DNA of 64,000 nucleotides from Owenia fusiformis (taxonomy: Eukaryota > Annelida > Polychaeta > Sabellida > Oweniidae), in assembly GCA_903813345.2 (NCBI GenBank), contig CAIIXF020000002.1, positions 26,302,455-26,366,454 of the forward strand, written 5' to 3'. Shown one piece after another: positions 1 to 10,855 of this stretch. Each line of letters begins with the position of its first letter. Position 1 is the first letter of the stretch. The position numbers were made by a program, and so were the translations under genes. The notes beneath the pieces are model-generated. The model saw nothing but the letters and a program-made list of their open reading frames with translations, did no database searches and was not told the DNA's origin.

Positions 1-38
1 ATAAATGCATATTTTTAATATATTTTGTTTTATTTCAG

Positions 39-2525
39 TTTGTATCGTTCTATTAATTGGTATATTGTACAGTACCCTGCGATATGTCATACCAGGAGCC
101 TTTACTCCAGTAGCGTAAGTTTCATATAAATATAATTAGTGGGCCCTGTTTTGATGCATTTTTCTATCAACCGTACAAAATGATTTCCTAACTAAAACTA
201 TATAATCAAGCCGAGATAAATCAGTTAAAGGTTTTTTGAGCAGTACCAAAATATGGAATTGAGATAAAATAAGCCGAATGGAAATCAAAGGCATTTGACT
301 TCAGACTTGACATTAGCAGTTTTGAGGAACTCTTAAATTATGGAAATTAAGATAGAAAAAGATTTTTTTATGTCATGGCAATTGCAGGATAAATTGTTAT
401 AATGTCATTTTACAATCTGTATCAATTTCTCCCCTCAGCATGTAAATCTTTTGAAATTAGAGCATTTGTATCTTTACTTTCCGGACACCCTGTATAATAG
501 TAAATCCTGGGCAAGGTATTATGTACATTTTTGCTTTTAGGAAGATTCGAGATCGTGCTGCTCAAATTATTCTCCAGCTAGCGTTGTCGCAATGCTTTGA
601 CGGCATGCAGGTACGTTAGAAGTTTTTCCCTTGACATGTTGCCCATCCGTATTTTCTTTGTGTATCCCTTTATTGCTCTTCCTAGTCTTAATTGTTCATG
701 AATAGTGGGTATACTTCAATTATTGATCGAGGAAGAAGGCACATTTTGTATTACTATATTTAGTATTACTCAGTTCAATCGTCTTACCGTCTATCACATC
801 TCATATCCGTTTGTTTCGTTGCTACGTTTACCAATCTTATAGTCTATAATGTTCAATGGTATTTCAGCAAGTATGTGGAGGCATTCTCAGAGGGTGCGGC
901 CGACAGACACTGGGCGCATGCGTCAACTTTATAGGGTTCTATATCATTGGAATGCCAGTTGGACTTCCTCTTATGTTCAAAACAAAGCTTGGAATCGCGG
1001 GTAAGTAAGAACAATTATTTACTAATAATGAAGGGCGCTCCGCAATATAGAAGAAGCTTTGAAATCTCGTGAAGTCTCGTTTTAATGAGATCACCGTAAG
1101 GAGAGATAGTCTAATCTAGCCGAATAGGGTAGTATTAGGGTGATATTATTTTCGATTATTTTTATTATTTGCCAGAATTTTTATATGATTTGAAAGTTGC
1201 AAACGATATTAAGAAAATTTAACCACCAAGAAGAAAAATATATTTAATAGTTGAGTAAATGAATGATTGTGATATTTTGAATACGATTCACATATAGGGA
1301 ATTTTAATAATATAAACGGTGTACCCAGTTAAGAAAATGTTTAACCATTATCACCTCTTCCAGGTCATTGGTGGGGAAATGTTCTGGCTTCCGCATTCCA
1401 AGCAATAGTGTTCAACATTGTCATTTACAAAACTGATTGGAAAAAGTTTTCGGATTCGGCACAAGTTAGAGCTGGTGTGAAGTTTGATGAAAAGAAAGTG
1501 AGACCAGATGACGAAGGTGAAGCAACAGAAGAGAAGAAAGAAGAGCCGGTTAAAGGTATAATCATGAGCGAATAGAGAGATTTCGCTCATACGTGATAGC
1601 ACATCTTATGTTTACGCGTTGCTGACGTTTCACAAAAATATGTGTTGATATGTTCCATAAAATGTGTATTTCATCGATCAATTCGAATGTTCTTTTCACC
1701 AAAAAAAGTTTTCTACTAATTCTAACAGGATAGCAATATGAATCTGAGCCAAATATCTCCATGATTCTCATCCAAACTATGAGATAAGTATTCACTCACT
1801 TATAAATAGCGTTTTAAACTATTGCTTTGCAACACAACTCTTTATTTCTAGATGACAAGTTGAACGAAAAGGGCATGGTGGCAAACGGTATATCAGGAAA
1901 GATAGAAGACGATGGTACGTACTTCGCTATGGAGCTTGAGGAAGAGAAACCCAGCCTAATCACTCTTGATACTCTTTCCACCAAGCAATTAATTCTTTAT
2001 CGTGGAGGGGCTGTTGCAGCCGCTTTCCTCATTCTCATCATCGGAATCATATTGTCCGTCACTATCAAGGTCCAAGGTCGACCCCCTGCCTGCCAACAGG
2101 ACGACTTGTCATGTAATGGCTGTACACTTACATCCGAAAGTGTTAAGTGTATGGAGTGTAACCTATTGGCAGATGTTGATGTCGACTCTGGGTATTATTA
2201 CGCCGGTCACCAATTTGCAAAGTATTACTCAAAGTGGCACTCTTTGGACGACAACCATATTAATTACCATGACAACGGATTACAAGGAGAGAGTTATGAT
2301 TGGCTACCGGATTTACCTGATTTTTCATGCGGGAATTGCGTCAAGCAAACGGTTGCGACAACATCCGGTCAAAACCGGAAGTCAAGTTTAACATTAGACT
2401 GTGGAACATGCGCAACTGTTAGAAATGGAATGGGAAACGCATGTAATGTAACATTGAAAAGTGAAAGCTGCAGAGCTAGCAAAATACTAAACGGAGTCTG
2501 TGGTGGATTCTCATTTTTGATTTGA
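39..2525 (+). CDS. MATE-family multidrug/organic cation efflux transporter (SLC47-like), C-terminal five exons
   Basis: Exons read at 39-114, 541-610, 868-1000, 1364-1555 and 1852-2525, each with AG acceptor and GT donor and with matching phases; the 5' part lies before the window. The third exon reads GGILRGCGRQTLGACVNF and continues through IIGMPVGLPLMF, the conserved MATE/SLC47 region near the end of the transport core. The fourth carries WKKFSDSAQVRAGVK, matching the cytoplasmic stretch after TM12 in vertebrate MATE proteins. The last exon has TLSTKQLILYRGG followed by a hydrophobic segment ending in VTIKVQ, the terminal TM13 of animal MATE1. The family exchanges organic cations for protons at the plasma membrane. 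Vertebrate MATE1 ends just after TM13; here about 145 residues follow with 12 cysteines, several as CxxC (CNGC, CMEC, CGNC, CGTC), expected outside the cell. The stop at 2523-2525 may be a frameshift artefact (see next entry). The family call is firm; the exact C-terminus is not. Confidence 0.9.
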
Positions 2526-2679
2526 AGCGTGTAATAGTTTGATAAATAAAGATCCAAATTGGTCACCGGGATTTGATAAAGGGCATAACACAATTTGGAT
2601 GTTTGATATATCATGTTGCAATGGGGCAGCAAAGTGCAATTTCGAGGTCCATTCATTCAATATACAGTGTGTCCCATAA
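2521..2679 (+). other. Out-of-frame continuation of the MATE tail with a Ly6-type CC...CN ending
   Basis: Immediately after the transporter stop, the +1-shifted frame stays open from 2521 to a TAA at 2677. It encodes a peptide containing ISCCNGAAKCN (CC codons at 2614-2619, final N at 2638-2640). CC-x4-5-CN is the hallmark end of Ly6/uPAR three-finger domains, and the in-frame tail upstream supplies the other cysteines. A single-base difference between 2518 and 2525, in a T-rich stretch, would join the two. This could be a sequencing or assembly error, an allelic lesion or a decayed end; I cannot tell which. The last five codons lie in the adjacent MITE, which supplies the stop. Confidence 0.5.
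2545..2550 (+). other. AATAAA polyadenylation signal for the MATE gene
   Basis: AATAAA lies 20 bases after the stop codon of the transporter's last exon. If the out-of-frame continuation is really coding, this hexamer would be inside coding sequence and another signal would be needed downstream. Confidence 0.4.
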
Positions 2680-3470
2680 AAAACGCAACAAACAAAAACA
2701 TTGTAAAATCACAAAACCATTGATGATAACATCAATTTGATTTAGTTTACCAGGAAGCCACATGTCTCCTCTTTCCAATGGTATGTCAGTTATTCATATA
2801 AAACCATGGACCACTGAATAATCATTCCTTTTGCACAACGTGCCGAAATCTGCTCTGGGCCAAGTTTTAGACATTGCAACAAAGAGTCACCAATGAGGTT
2901 GCTGCCCTCCGCCAGAACCCCAGATGATTCAAAGAGGTGTGCGACATGGACACAAAAGCCAGTCTCAGTGTTAAATAGTGGTCATGTGAAAGGGCATGGA
3001 ATGTAATCTTTCATAAGTAATCTTTCATAAGATGACAGACAACGACTGTCTATGCCACTTTTTTCCACATGTCTTGCATTTTGTTACCTGAACCAACAAG
3101 AATACTGATAAATACTTAAAGTTAAATTTTCTTTTCATTTTTTCTTACTAAATCTAAATCAGAAACTTGTGTTATGTAAATCTTGTGACCAAAATATTAT
3201 CCCCAGTACCAATAACATAATGATTTACCTGATTGCACAATTAAGGATCAGTTGATTGATATTTCATTACTTGGCACAAAGGCCTTTTCACCCATGTACG
3301 AAAAAAACAATGATTTTTCAGTGGTCCATGATCAGATATGAACAAATAACATACCATTGTAAAGGGGAGACACGTGGCTTCATGATAAACTAAATGAAAT
3401 TGATGTAATCATCACTGGTTTTGTGATTTTACAATGTTTTTGTTTGTTGCGTTTTTTATGGGACACACTG
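2665..3470. mobile_element. Mariner-type MITE with ~180-bp terminal inverted repeats
   Basis: The ends are CAGTGTGTCCCATAAAAAAC and its reverse complement, flanked on both sides by TA (2663-2664 and 3471-3472), the target duplication typical of Tc1/mariner elements. The arms remain alignable for about 180 bp, through the GGACCACTGAA stretch. No transposase reading frame is visible between them, so this is non-autonomous. It sits about 140 bp downstream of the MATE stop codon. Confidence 0.85.
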
Positions 3471-3472
3471 TA

Positions 3473-4543
3473 TTGCATAATCAATGGATTTTATTTCTAT
3501 TTTCTTGAAACTAAAATGAATACTCAATTTATATTTTCCTACGGTGGTTTTGCATATGTGTAGTAGGTAAATGTTTTTTCTAACAATGGATGAATTAGAG
3601 TTACGACAATATGAATTCGAACGACTTAATTTAAGATGCATAAGTACATAGTCGATTGTCGATATCATTTAAATAAATCATTCTATTGTATAACAACTAA
3701 TCGAAATTGTTATCAGTTGATTCCATGCTTATAGCCTTGCCTAAGTCGGTGTCTTTTTATTCCCTTTTTACCAAAGATATAAAATACTGACTCAAGGCTA
3801 CATGCAATCTGTACACATTAAAGTAATCATTAGGTGATTACTTTAGAGGAAAAGTGTACAGGATACATCATTTTCTTTTTACACCATGTATACTTTTTGG
3901 ATAAGTTATTTTCAATTATTTAAACTTTATGTGGTTGATCGAGATATCATGTGATATTTACTTCGTCAATATACAGTATAGTATATACAATTCAACCAAT
4001 TTCTTGTATGTCTTCTATTGACTGACTCATAGGTTTTAGGATGATAGAAAAAATTATTCTCTCAGTGCTCCATTGGAGTAGATGTAACCGTTACTTGTCC
4101 TTTGCTTTTCTCCGTGTACTCATTTATGTTTAATGCGCTGACTAGAATTTGTTGCCATCTCTATGAAATATTTATTTTTTCTGTTTCTGTCTATTAACAT
4201 ATTTTGTAAACTCGCAAAATATTTGGTGACGGCACAAAAAAAGTCACCTCCGATGGTCACATTTGACTGTCTCAAAAGTGTTACATTTGATGCAACAATC
4301 ACATGCTCAAGATGAGGAGTGCAATATGCAAATATTAACAGTACCTGTATAACATACAGTCCTCTAAAGGTTATAGCTCCCCTAAACTCCCCTATTTGAT
4401 AACATGTTAAAACCTGCATGTTTTAAGTCATTAAAGTAAACCAACATAAAAGGAAAAAACATAATAGATTTATCCCGTATCCAATCGGAAGTCGGTATGG
4501 ACAGTTTTTAAAGAGGGGGGTATACTTGAAGTTTTAAAATGTC
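3473..4543. other. Intergenic stretch, no gene seen
   Basis: AT-rich DNA between the MITE and the GPCR stop codon. Short open frames on either strand have no recognisable domain or splice context. TTTATT around 4168 could serve as a minus-strand AATAAA for the GPCR but is about 370 bp past its stop. Confidence 0.4.
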
Positions 4544-5503
4544 CTAATACCGTGATAGCACATTAATCTCTACCCCCGCCTGACTGGAATCAGATCTCTT
4601 ACAGAATAAGCCTAAGAATGCAGTCCTGTATTCTTTGTACACGATACCATAAATTATGGAGCTGATCACAAGAGAGCTAAATGCAATCGTGAACACAATC
4701 AATAACGATAATTGGTTCGAGGTAACATTGAGATACGATAGTAAAAGAACAATGTGTACCGGTGTCCATGATATCGTGTAGTACACAACCATGAAAGAAA
4801 TGATCAGCGTTGTTTTTGTTTTTTGTTTCGTCATTGATGCTACTTCCACACTATCCTTGCGTCCAGTGGCTTTTAGAATGGAAGTCATCTTTTCAATATG
4901 GACTCGAGCTACCAATAGTAGCCGAACATTCATTCCTGTTATCAGCGCAAGTGCTAACAGTCCGACACACGTCATAAAAACGGCATATATTACAGGGGAG
5001 ACTTCTCCTAAGTTGCAGCTCATAAGATGGCTCGAGCCTGCCGATCCTCTTGATTCAATTATCGAAAGTTTGATGACGGGATACGCTCCAAAAATCACAC
5101 AAATTATAACAGATGTAAGAATGACGACTGCAAACATTTTTTTGGTGACCCACTTTCGATAAAAGAATGGGTGGATAACGGCCGTGTAACGCTCTAACGT
5201 CATCATAAGGATACAATTCACGTGGAAATAAGCAAAGATCAGTAATGTTGAATGGGCTAGAAGACAACCACTCGAGGTTTGGGGTCGTTTAACCAAGATT
5301 TGTACAGAAACAAGTATTCCCAGCGCGATGTTTGAAAGTGATAAAGACACTGCTACAAAGTTCCTTGGATTCCGCAATCGTTTTGTGAAGACCACTGCAA
5401 TAATGATAACCATATTAACGATGATGATAATGATGGAGAGAGTGACAACAAGTGAAGTGAAGACTTTCATCTCTGTTGCGTTGACGACAGTTTCATTATG
5501 CAT
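4544..5503 (-). CDS. Rhodopsin-class (class A) G-protein-coupled receptor, divergent orphan, single exon
   Basis: From the Met at 5503-5501 the frame encodes 319 aa with seven hydrophobic segments. The frame is open for 44 codons further upstream, but this Met is followed by MHNETVVNAT, a short extracellular N-terminus with two N-glycosylation sites, so I prefer it. Class A landmarks (residues from this Met): N30 in TM1; C80 before TM3 and C163 in loop 2 as the usual disulfide; ERY at 104-106 (DRY variant) followed by TAVIHPF; SWTP at 245-248 in TM6; Y285 ending TM7; C301 as a possible palmitoylation site after helix 8. Several near-universal residues are changed: TM2 has SLSN where Asp is usual, TM4 lacks the conserved Trp, TM5 lacks Pro, and TM7 has SSIIY in place of NPxxY. 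The ligand cannot be inferred. The short third intracellular loop (about 30 residues) argues against a large amine receptor. Confidence 0.88.
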   Translation of the reverse strand: MHNETVVNATEMKVFTSLVVTLSIIIIIVNMVIIIAVVFTKRLRNPRNFVAVSLSLSNIALGILVSVQILVKRPQTSSGCLLAHSTLLIFAYFHVNCILMMTLERYTAVIHPFFYRKWVTKKMFAVVILTSVIICVIFGAYPVIKLSIIESRGSAGSSHLMSCNLGEVSPVIYAVFMTCVGLLALALITGMNVRLLLVARVHIEKMTSILKATGRKDSVEVASMTKQKTKTTLIISFMVVYYTISWTPVHIVLLLSYLNVTSNQLSLLIVFTIAFSSLVISSIIYGIVYKEYRTAFLGLFCKRSDSSQAGVEINVLSRY

Positions 5504-6248
5504 TGCGTATCGGATCCGTATTGCTCTTGGGATGATGAAGATATTCCTGAAAAAGTACATGTAGGTTTTCAATAAGAAGTGCAAATGTTGGTCAAAAACT
5601 TTTATATTTTGCCATGTCTCGGCCAAAATTTGCATTTCTGATCAGTAGTTATTACAAAAACATCGAAAACTAACAAAAACCTCAATGAAACTAGTGCGAA
5701 AATAGAATCAGAACATGACTTATGCCATTAACAACGATGGATGACATAACCAAAATAGAACAAATTAAATTAACTAAAACAAATGAAATTGACAAATGTA
5801 TGGTCATTAATCATTCTAACAATTGTTATCAGACATACCAATCACAGCTGATAAGAGATGTGGACTCTTCTAGGAGGGACAAAGCAATGGTGATTTCATT
5901 TGAAAATATCAATACACTTGTAGGATGTTTCATGTTACATTAACAATGGCTACAGCCCCTGTGATCCTTCCCCTCTCTTTACTTGACCACATTCTCAACA
6001 GTTATTGTAGATGGGGCAAGATTCACAAGGGCTTGTAGCTAGACTTTATTGTGAAATATATGACTTCTGATACATATGGCATGCTAGTGAAGTGTGCAAT
6101 GTTTAGTTTCTTATGTACAATTTGAGTAAATTAATACAAAATAATAGGTAAAAACAAAAGTTTTAGAGCAAAAATAGCTTTTTAGCTAAAAATCACAATT
6201 GGACGGAACCAGCATTTATTTTTGTACCTTAAACGTCGTGAGGTTAAT

Positions 6249-6390
6249 AGGGAGTTTAAGCTTGCAATGTTTTTTTTACTAAACGTGAATGGAAAATATT
6301 TAAGCGATGCATTTGTATGGACGATTGGTCATACGTTTAGCCATACGTATAGGTTGGCGTTTCGATTTTATATGCAAGCTTAAACTCCCT
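6249..6390. repeat. Small MITE, 142 bp, 18-bp inverted ends
   Basis: AGGGAGTTTAAGCTTGCA at 6249-6266 is exactly inverted at 6373-6390. The interior contains a second short inverted pair around CATACGT/ACGTATG. No coding content. Confidence 0.75.
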
Positions 6391-7774
6391 TGTATCAGTC
6401 TATTACCTCTTAGTTTGCGTCAATCCTACGGGACCAGTTTGCAGTCGCTTTTCGTTGGTTTTGATTGCTGAGATGATAAGCAAGTTTGATTTTACAGCCA
6501 TGAATGGGACGCATTTAAACAAATGGTTGCTTTTCTAAATCAAACTTTAAACTCGTGCTAGATGATGTGATTTATCCATATGTTTTCAATTATTAAAATG
6601 TATCACGATGTCACGTTTACCCGAAGCGTCTTGGCATTATTTGTTTTTGAATTGTTCGTCGGACTCCAAATACAGTTTGATAAATGCGTTTCACTTTAAA
6701 ATGCATTTTATTAACTGCATTCTTTATATGTATTCCTATTGTTTAATAACGATCACTCTTCGACATATCCAAATTAAGCATTTACCTGTTGACTTCCATC
6801 GAGAAGTATTTAGACCCGTGTGCTTCTGATGAATACCAAATTTTTGAGAGTAGAATCGTTACCATTTCGGTCTGTACATCCCTGGAGCTGTTCTTGAAAT
6901 CTTACGTTCATTCTTATTCGATTCTTCAGCCTGGATATAGTCAACAGGCTTTTCATGCCACCAATTTATCACTCTTGTAGTTCTATTTATATAAAATATT
7001 GAAAGTCAAGTTCACGTCTTATCCTGTGCTTCGAGTATTTCCGTATTATGTTGAGTGGTAGTGCTAGCTATATTAATGACTACCGCACGCTATATTAAGT
7101 TCTCTAATTTGTTTTTATTCAATTAAGGTTTTTACTTTTTAGCCGTCTTCGTATATCAAAGTTCAGGCGACTTACACTTTTATGGTCCTTGTATATGCTC
7201 CGCTGTATTCAAGATAACTTAAATGGAACTAAATCTATCGTATCACATATTATGATCACATTGATCTTCAAATTCCTTATTCTCCGAGATTTTTGTATGT
7301 CATTATTTACAGTTTCAAATCGTTTTGATAATGTTATGCGCAAGCGTAAATTCTTCAAAATATTTTGAGAGCAAAATCCTCTTTAAAAATTTTCTTTACA
7401 ATTTAATACTCATCATAAATAAGTTATAAAGTATCACTTTTTGAAATAACACGACTTTATTAACAGTCTGACATGTGTCTATGTCTTCGCGATCCTACTG
7501 TAAATGTTAAGAACGCAATTAATTAAGTTAATTAATAATTGATAAAAATTAATTGTAGAAGTTTATATTGTAGAAATCCATCAAATTACACTCAAAGCAT
7601 GACATATTCTTATAAGCCTCGATAAAGAAGCTCAAATATACACGATCGATGAACTATGCTTCAGATTTTTAATCCATATTAAACCAAGCATGAAGGTCCT
7701 TGATTTTGCGTTTATTAAAATCAATTATAATCCGAAGCTAAATGTTCAAAAAAATCGAAGAACGCTTAAAAGAG

Positions 7775-8160
7775 AATTCAAAGTTAGGCAAGGTGTGTCC
7801 AATTCTAGCCAATCAGAACCCGCTATTTCATGTAACTGCATTCTGTTATATAACCGATAACGAATTCAAGGTCACTAGTTTCACGGTTGTCATGATGATG
7901 GCTGGAATATACAGATTGAAATTAATACTTTGCCAGCTTGACCCTTGCAAAATGTTTCATTGAAAATATGTTAAATTTAGTGATTTCATATATTTTAGAT
8001 GATTTTCTAAAAACATTTTTACCATTCCTTTCAAGTGTTGTTTCCTAATACTTATTAACACTCGATGGTCCGCACCTCGTGCAAAATTTGGAAAGCTACA
8101 CCTTCAAGGAATGGTCATTCCACATTGCACAGAGTCAAGAGTTTAAATCCTGAATTTAAG
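7775..8160 (+). repeat. Dispersed repeat, copy 1 (partner at 40265-40650)
   Basis: The order of shared words is the same in both copies: a CAATCA stretch followed by AAGGTGACA/AAGGTCACT, then CTTGACCCTTGCAAAA, then a CATTCCTTTCA segment, then GGAATGGTCATTCCAC, then GAGTCAAGAG followed by TTAAATCC. It is not tRNA-like and has no clear terminal repeats. The copies differ by many substitutions and small gaps, so the element is old. Confidence 0.6.
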
Positions 8161-8828
8161 AATCACAAGAACTACGATATCAATTGAACATAACAATTGG
8201 TAAATTTTGCAAAATGTGATCAGAAGTAATCGTTATTACTTCATCATTCAGTGAATAGTTTATTGCAGAACATTCAGTACATACCCAAATGCCATGCCAT
8301 CGAATCATTGAAACGTAGCTTTTATACTTTGACTTAAATAGATGGAACTTAGAAGAAAACTAGAATCAAAATAGTTTTTCCAGCCGAATATTCATAATTC
8401 AGTGTGATAAAATATATATTATGACATGAGTACGACATTTAGATAAGTCCTCATTCGATTTAATCAATGTTCATGGAACTCATTGGACACAATAAAAACT
8501 GTTCGTATAATCGTTCCTCACATATATGTGTCATTTAAAACTCACAATATTTGACAATTTGACATGTTTGACATTTTATTTTCATATGGTTATAATTATG
8601 CAGTTGCATAGTCGTTTTATTTATCAATTTTATCATTCAATTCAATGTTCAGTGTAGAGGCAATTGGCACTCATACGGGTGTTTATAGTTACATGTACAT
8701 ATGATTATATTACATTGATTGTTTTAATCACGAGATGACAAGACAGAAAACTGTTTTTAAAATAAAGTTAAGAAGGTGAAAAGTAACAAAAGAGAAAGAG
8801 ATAGATAATTATACTTATACCATAACAA

Positions 8829-8895
8829 ATATCAATTCAATTAAAATTAAATGTCAATCAATTAAAATTAAATATCAATTCAATTAAAATTAAAC
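8829..8895. repeat. Short AT-rich tandem repeat (~22-24 bp, 3 copies)
   Basis: Three successive units of the form TCAATTAAAATTAAA with ATATCAATTCA or ATGTCAA spacers. Confidence 0.7.
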
Positions 8896-9084
8896 TTTTT
8901 CACGTCATAAATTGCCCTGCATGACCAAAACCATAAAAACATAAACATAAAAAACATAAAAAAGAGAAGGTTACTGCATGAACTTATTGAACGACCTGGT
9001 ACAAGTACATGTTTTCTAATTAATCCTTTTTGCTATTGTATCTGTAAATTGGTAAAAAATGGCATCACTGAACTTATAAAAGAA

Positions 9085-9480
9085 TAAGTACATATGATAA
9101 TGCAAGATGAGGGATAGGACATGTTATTAAAATTAGTAAAATAGTTAAAACAACTAAAGAGTATATCATTTATCAATGAAAATGAATTACGGAATGCAGT
9201 TTGGCGTTTCCTACATCCACATGTTAATTACCGCTACATAACGCCATATCTAACATTAGATTTAGGTATTAATGAACTAGTTAAAAAATAAGCATAATAT
9301 GCTAATGCAAGATGAGGGATAAAAATTAATATAGCTAACTGAATTTATGACTAGAATAGTAGATATCAGTTTAAATGAATTGTGTGTATTAAATACACTT
9401 TGGCATTTCCTACATCTAACAGGTTCTATACGTCATTAATCTCCGCTACTTAAACGCCGTATCTAAGATTAGATTCAGAA
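9085..9480. repeat. Two-copy tandem repeat, ~207-bp unit
   Basis: Unit 1 starts near 9085 and unit 2 near 9290. Both carry TGCAAGATGAGGGATA, then TTGGCGTTTCCTACATC or TTGGCATTTCCTACATC, then a CCGCTAC stretch, then CGCC(A/G)TATCTAA. No protein is implied. Confidence 0.65.
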
Positions 9481-9856
9481 TCAGCAACTCATGGACCTAA
9501 AATGTGAAACATCTCAAATTCTGTTAAATCTTGATGAGGAAAAGCAACACGATCGGATGATGTAAAGTAACGGAACTCACGAGACATTTATGTCGAGTTA
9601 TTGTAACCTTTATGCACTTACGAAAGCGTTTCTCATAAAATCAAAGCATAGAAAGCAACACTGTAAAAACACACACTATCTATAGTACCTTAACAATGGT
9701 GTTATTGTATTTTTTCAAGTCTAATATGACCCTGCTCTTCCGTCTTAGTTAATCGGGGTCAGCAAGGGTCATAAAGAGAGGAGAGAACATACTCATCGGG
9801 GAATCATATATTCTTTCTCCCCATAGTGATAAATACCTTGAACGCAAAATCAAGAT

Positions 9857-10053
9857 GTACATCCCCCATAAGTTCGGCAACTGGAGGTCTCCTTTTGGAT
9901 AATTTAACAAAGCTTTTTTAATTTTGCCGATTCAAAATAATTCATCCAAGTCATTTTCCGAACTATTGCAACTTGGGAACAACTTTAAGATGCATGTCCT
10001 GAAAGGCATCCAATTAAAACGTCCGCTTTCCAAATTTATGGAGGGGACTGTAC
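9857..10053. repeat. Short inverted-repeat element of the CCTCCATAAGTTTGGCAAC family
   Basis: The left end GTACATCCCCCATAAGTTC and right end AATTTATGGAGGGGACTGTAC are imperfect inverted repeats. They resemble the ends of the larger elements at 52131 and 60025 (ACACTCCCCTCCATAAG). It is probably a diverged, internally deleted relative. Confidence 0.55.
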
Positions 10054-10682
10054 ATGTAAAGGAAAAGTACTTATAATTAATTTGGGAGTCACTCTTATCT
10101 ACGTTTTTAGTCTGTAGTTACTTGATTATATTTCACTTAAACAAAATTTCGATAACTTTTATTTTGAGGTCAGAAGTTTTCCCTAACATCATATTGGGTT
10201 TCCAAGGATTAAACATAATACACCAGATCATGATAGTGGCCCGATACTTGCTAAGATTCCATGATTGCCACCTAGCAGGCACTGAGCCCGATGGGCTTTT
10301 ATTTTTGACGAGACTAAATGCTATCACCATTAACACATTTTAACAGAAGCACAGTAATATTTCATATAATAAAAACAACAACAATGGGAACAAGATTCAG
10401 CTATGATTGATAAGTTTGACTTAACGTTAGGTCATGAAATTTAAGACCACATCTATATGCAACATATACATTGAAGAATTGTTGCATAGTTACAAAATGT
10501 AAACCTTTGGCAGCTATAACCACGGTCAGCATGTACTTGTCTCTAAGTGCTCTTTTCTGGTTTCAAGGAACCTTGTTGTTCCGATACCATTCATGATAAG
10601 GACAAATTACACACGGAAGCAAATATACATTCGGTTAAGGATTAGTAGGCGAATGCATCATCAGATCCATTCAATTTTTGGA

Positions 10683-10690
10683 TATATAAT
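10683..10690 (+). promoter_or_regulatory. Possible TATA box for the Ly6/uPAR gene
   Basis: TATATAAT lies about 90 bp before the putative start codon at 10778. In such AT-rich DNA a match like this is common by chance, so this is only a candidate. Confidence 0.2.
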
Positions 10691-10777
10691 CTATACTTTT
10701 GGCGGAATTTTGTCTGTTGCCGATATACGCTTTGTGAGACCTGAGAGCATTTGACACATTTATCAACTTCGTGAACA

Positions 10778-10855
10778 ATGAATATGATTGTGTCAAGATT
10801 TCATTTATCATTTTTATTTGTTCTGTTTTCTCACCAATCTACAGGACGGAGATCA
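10778..10855 (+). CDS. Ly6/uPAR gene exon 1: signal peptide
   Basis: Twenty-six codons beginning MNMIVSRFHLSFLFVLFSHQ and ending STGRRS before a GTAAG donor. It shows a short basic n-region, a hydrophobic core FHLSFLFVLF and a polar c-region, with cleavage plausible near STG. An in-frame Met two codons later (10784) could also start. Confidence 0.7.

Noticed and set aside
2002-2391. 129-aa plus-strand frame overlapping the MATE last exon
   Set aside because: Frame-shifted shadow of the transporter exon; the transporter frame has the family match and the splice acceptor.
5504-5635. 44-codon N-terminal extension of the GPCR frame
   Set aside because: Basic and partly hydrophobic, unlike a receptor N-terminus; the downstream Met followed by NET and NAT glycosylation sites is a better start.
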